Assembly (NCBI GenBank): GCA_037176885.1
Contig: JAWWNJ010000121.1
Location: 496,001 to 560,000 of the forward strand
DNA length: 64,000 nucleotides
Direction of reading: 5' to 3'
Origin: Favolaschia claudopus
Lineage: Eukaryota > Basidiomycota > Agaricomycetes > Agaricales > Mycenaceae
Made by a program: the position numbers and the translations under genes. The notes beneath the pieces are model-generated. The model was given only the letters and a program-made list of their open reading frames with translations. It searched no databases and was not told where the DNA came from. This document shows positions 62,642-64,000 of this stretch, one piece after another. The number at the start of each line of letters is the position of its first letter. The first letter of the stretch is position 1.

Positions 62642-64000
62642 CCATTCAAGACTCGGAGTGAGTGAGGGAACAAAGTCGATTCTTCTGCGGGGACAGAATC
62701 TCTGACAAGGATGCTTGTAGAGATAATGAACAGCTGATGTTTGGCTCTCATACTGTTGTAGCATTAAACTGCGCATCTATTACCATAGATCTTTGAGGTT
62801 TACTGATGGAAATACACGTTATCCTCTTGTACGTCCCGATTCAACCAGTCGAGTCGTAGGTATGCATATTCAATATTCGAAGTAAGGACTTTTACACCGC
62901 ACAGTGTTGCATGAACATACGTTGAGAGCTCTGATATAATTGCAAAAATGCAAAACGCAAAGCAATGTCGAGTTTCGCACTCTAGGATGGCAGGTTCATC
63001 TCTTTGCTTGAAGTTTGAAAGAGTTCAACATGGCAATTGATCGCGCGGGATATCATATAACCTCGCGCCAGGGCCCGGGCGCATACATAAATTATGACGG
63101 TATTTATCACGCAAAAATAAAGTACGATTTGGTGCGTACTTCGTAGTCGCGGAACTTGCCAAAATCTGTGATTCGTGACTCAAGCTCGTACAGCATTTTC
63201 AACCTCGTAGTGTTGAAATTTGGTCGCCGTGGTTGTTCAAGATGCTGTGTCTGGAAGTGGTTTGTGGTCGAGTTTTTAGCGTCCTTCGGCATCTCCGGCG
63301 GTGGATCATATACATCAGAGTTGCACTGATTTCGGCGAGAAATTGCCGTGGGTATGCCGTGGGTCCGTGCGGCATGAATTGTTGAACCGAATTGATTTGT
63401 TGACTGGTCACAAAATAATCAAACTATAGGCACCATTAAGGCTGTGGCTCCGTCCGGAGTATTGCGATCTGAGGAAATGAACTTTAACCCTCGGATGTAC
63501 GCCAGCCCTTGGGACTTATCTTTTGAAAGGTTAACATCGGGGTGCCGGAGACATTATGATGAGCGAGTTGAACAGACAGACCATTTAAACTGAGGCACTA
63601 CCTAAGAGCTCATTTTTATGCTTGATCTGCTCTGAGGTTTCACCTCAGCTCATGACATTTATTTGATTTGCTTTCTTTTTCTCGACTAGCGAATTTCGAA
63701 CATTCTGAACTTATCAAAGTGTGGAGTCCTTTATGTCGATGGAACGATTCAAACAGAAACAGAATCAACACAAGCGTAGAATTGGGGCTTACCCTCTCAC
63801 TGATTCAGATGCTCTGCTCTTTGCCGTCAGACTCCCCCAATCACTATGCAGGGCGGATAAACTCACAAGCTCTCAGCTCGTCTGGTTTCAGACAGTGTCT
63901 CCAACGACTTTTTTGGCGTTGCGAATCGATAGTCACCCGCGTGTATCGGGCCACGACTTGAAACTCTACGCGAGGACTCAGTTAAGGTGTGAGCAATGAA
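62642..64000. other. Window end; possible minus-strand 3' exon, otherwise no gene
   Basis: Nothing firm. On the minus strand about 63400-63107 has a coding-like run (DVYDPPPEMPKDA, then LKMLYELESRITDFGKFR) ending in a stop. This could be the last exon of a gene extending past the window edge, but I could not find its upstream exons. Confidence 0.3.

Noticed and set aside
1..64000. CRISPR arrays, rRNA or tRNA genes
   Set aside because: No regular spaced repeats, rRNA core sequences or tRNA T-loop plus acceptor pairs were noticed; a covariance-model scan would be needed to exclude a tRNA.

Overview
This is nuclear DNA from a fungus, most likely a mushroom-forming basidiomycete (Agaricomycete). 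The genes are split by many introns of about 45-60 nt with GTRNGY-type 5' splice sites. The host genes (a TRI5-type terpene synthase, multi-exon class II P450s, an F-box protein, a small membrane/coiled-coil protein) are of kinds common in Agaricomycetes. Two large, apparently young Ty3/Gypsy LTR retrotransposons fill about 29 kb of the 64 kb.

Layout. 1-9.4 kb: CT-rich intergenic DNA with no gene I can support and patches of a degenerate 'CATCCGCCGCTCATCGTC'-like repeat. 9380-20906: Gypsy element 1, an 11.5 kb chromovirus with identical 172-bp LTRs and a perfect 5-bp target duplication (CGCGC). It has a very large gag-protease frame, one in-frame UGA, an RT-RNase H-integrase-chromodomain frame, and an extra 866-codon ORF between pol and the 3' LTR. 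20.9-23.5 kb: intergenic. 23502-41384: Gypsy element 2, a giant element of 17.9 kb with 1798-bp LTRs in which I see no difference, a 4-bp target duplication (CCGT), sense gag, linker, protease and pol in shifting frames, and three intron-containing genes on the opposite strand between pol and the 3' LTR. 41.4-46.3 kb: repeat-rich intergenic DNA. 46.3-49.4 kb: a seven-exon low-complexity gene on the minus strand. 50.8-51.9 kb: a 94-bp tandem duplication followed by a small membrane protein gene. 52.4-53.6 kb: an F-box-like gene. 54.0-62.6 kb: a small terpene locus made of a trichodiene-synthase-family cyclase between two intact, inverted, paralogous P450 genes.

Most interesting system: element 2. 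By hand count it carries 51 copies of CCGCGG in 17.9 kb, against about nine in the remaining 46 kb. They are spread through LTRs, sense ORFs, antisense genes and noncoding DNA. CCGCGG is an everted CCG/CGG pair with no spacer, the core of the site bound by yeast Zn2Cys6 factors Pdr1/Pdr3 (TCCGCGGA). The same element encodes, on its minus strand, two proteins with six-cysteine clusters (one with exact Zn2Cys6 spacing, one nearly so) and a third with a CCHC zinc knuckle. I infer a self-recognition system in which element-encoded zinc-cluster proteins bind sites distributed along the element, perhaps to counter silencing as VANC proteins do in plant VANDAL transposons. The motif and the reading frames are visible in the sequence; the binding and the function are hypotheses. 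Because the antisense genes have their introns on the minus strand, those introns are not removed from the plus-strand genomic RNA and so survive retrotransposition.

Terpene locus: the cyclase (DDSIE and NDxxSxxKE motifs intact) would make a sesquiterpene from farnesyl diphosphate, and the flanking P450s probably oxidise it. The two P450s share unusual adjacent 15-nt and 10-nt microexons and homologous upstream DNA in inverted orientation, so they are an inverted duplicate pair around the cyclase.
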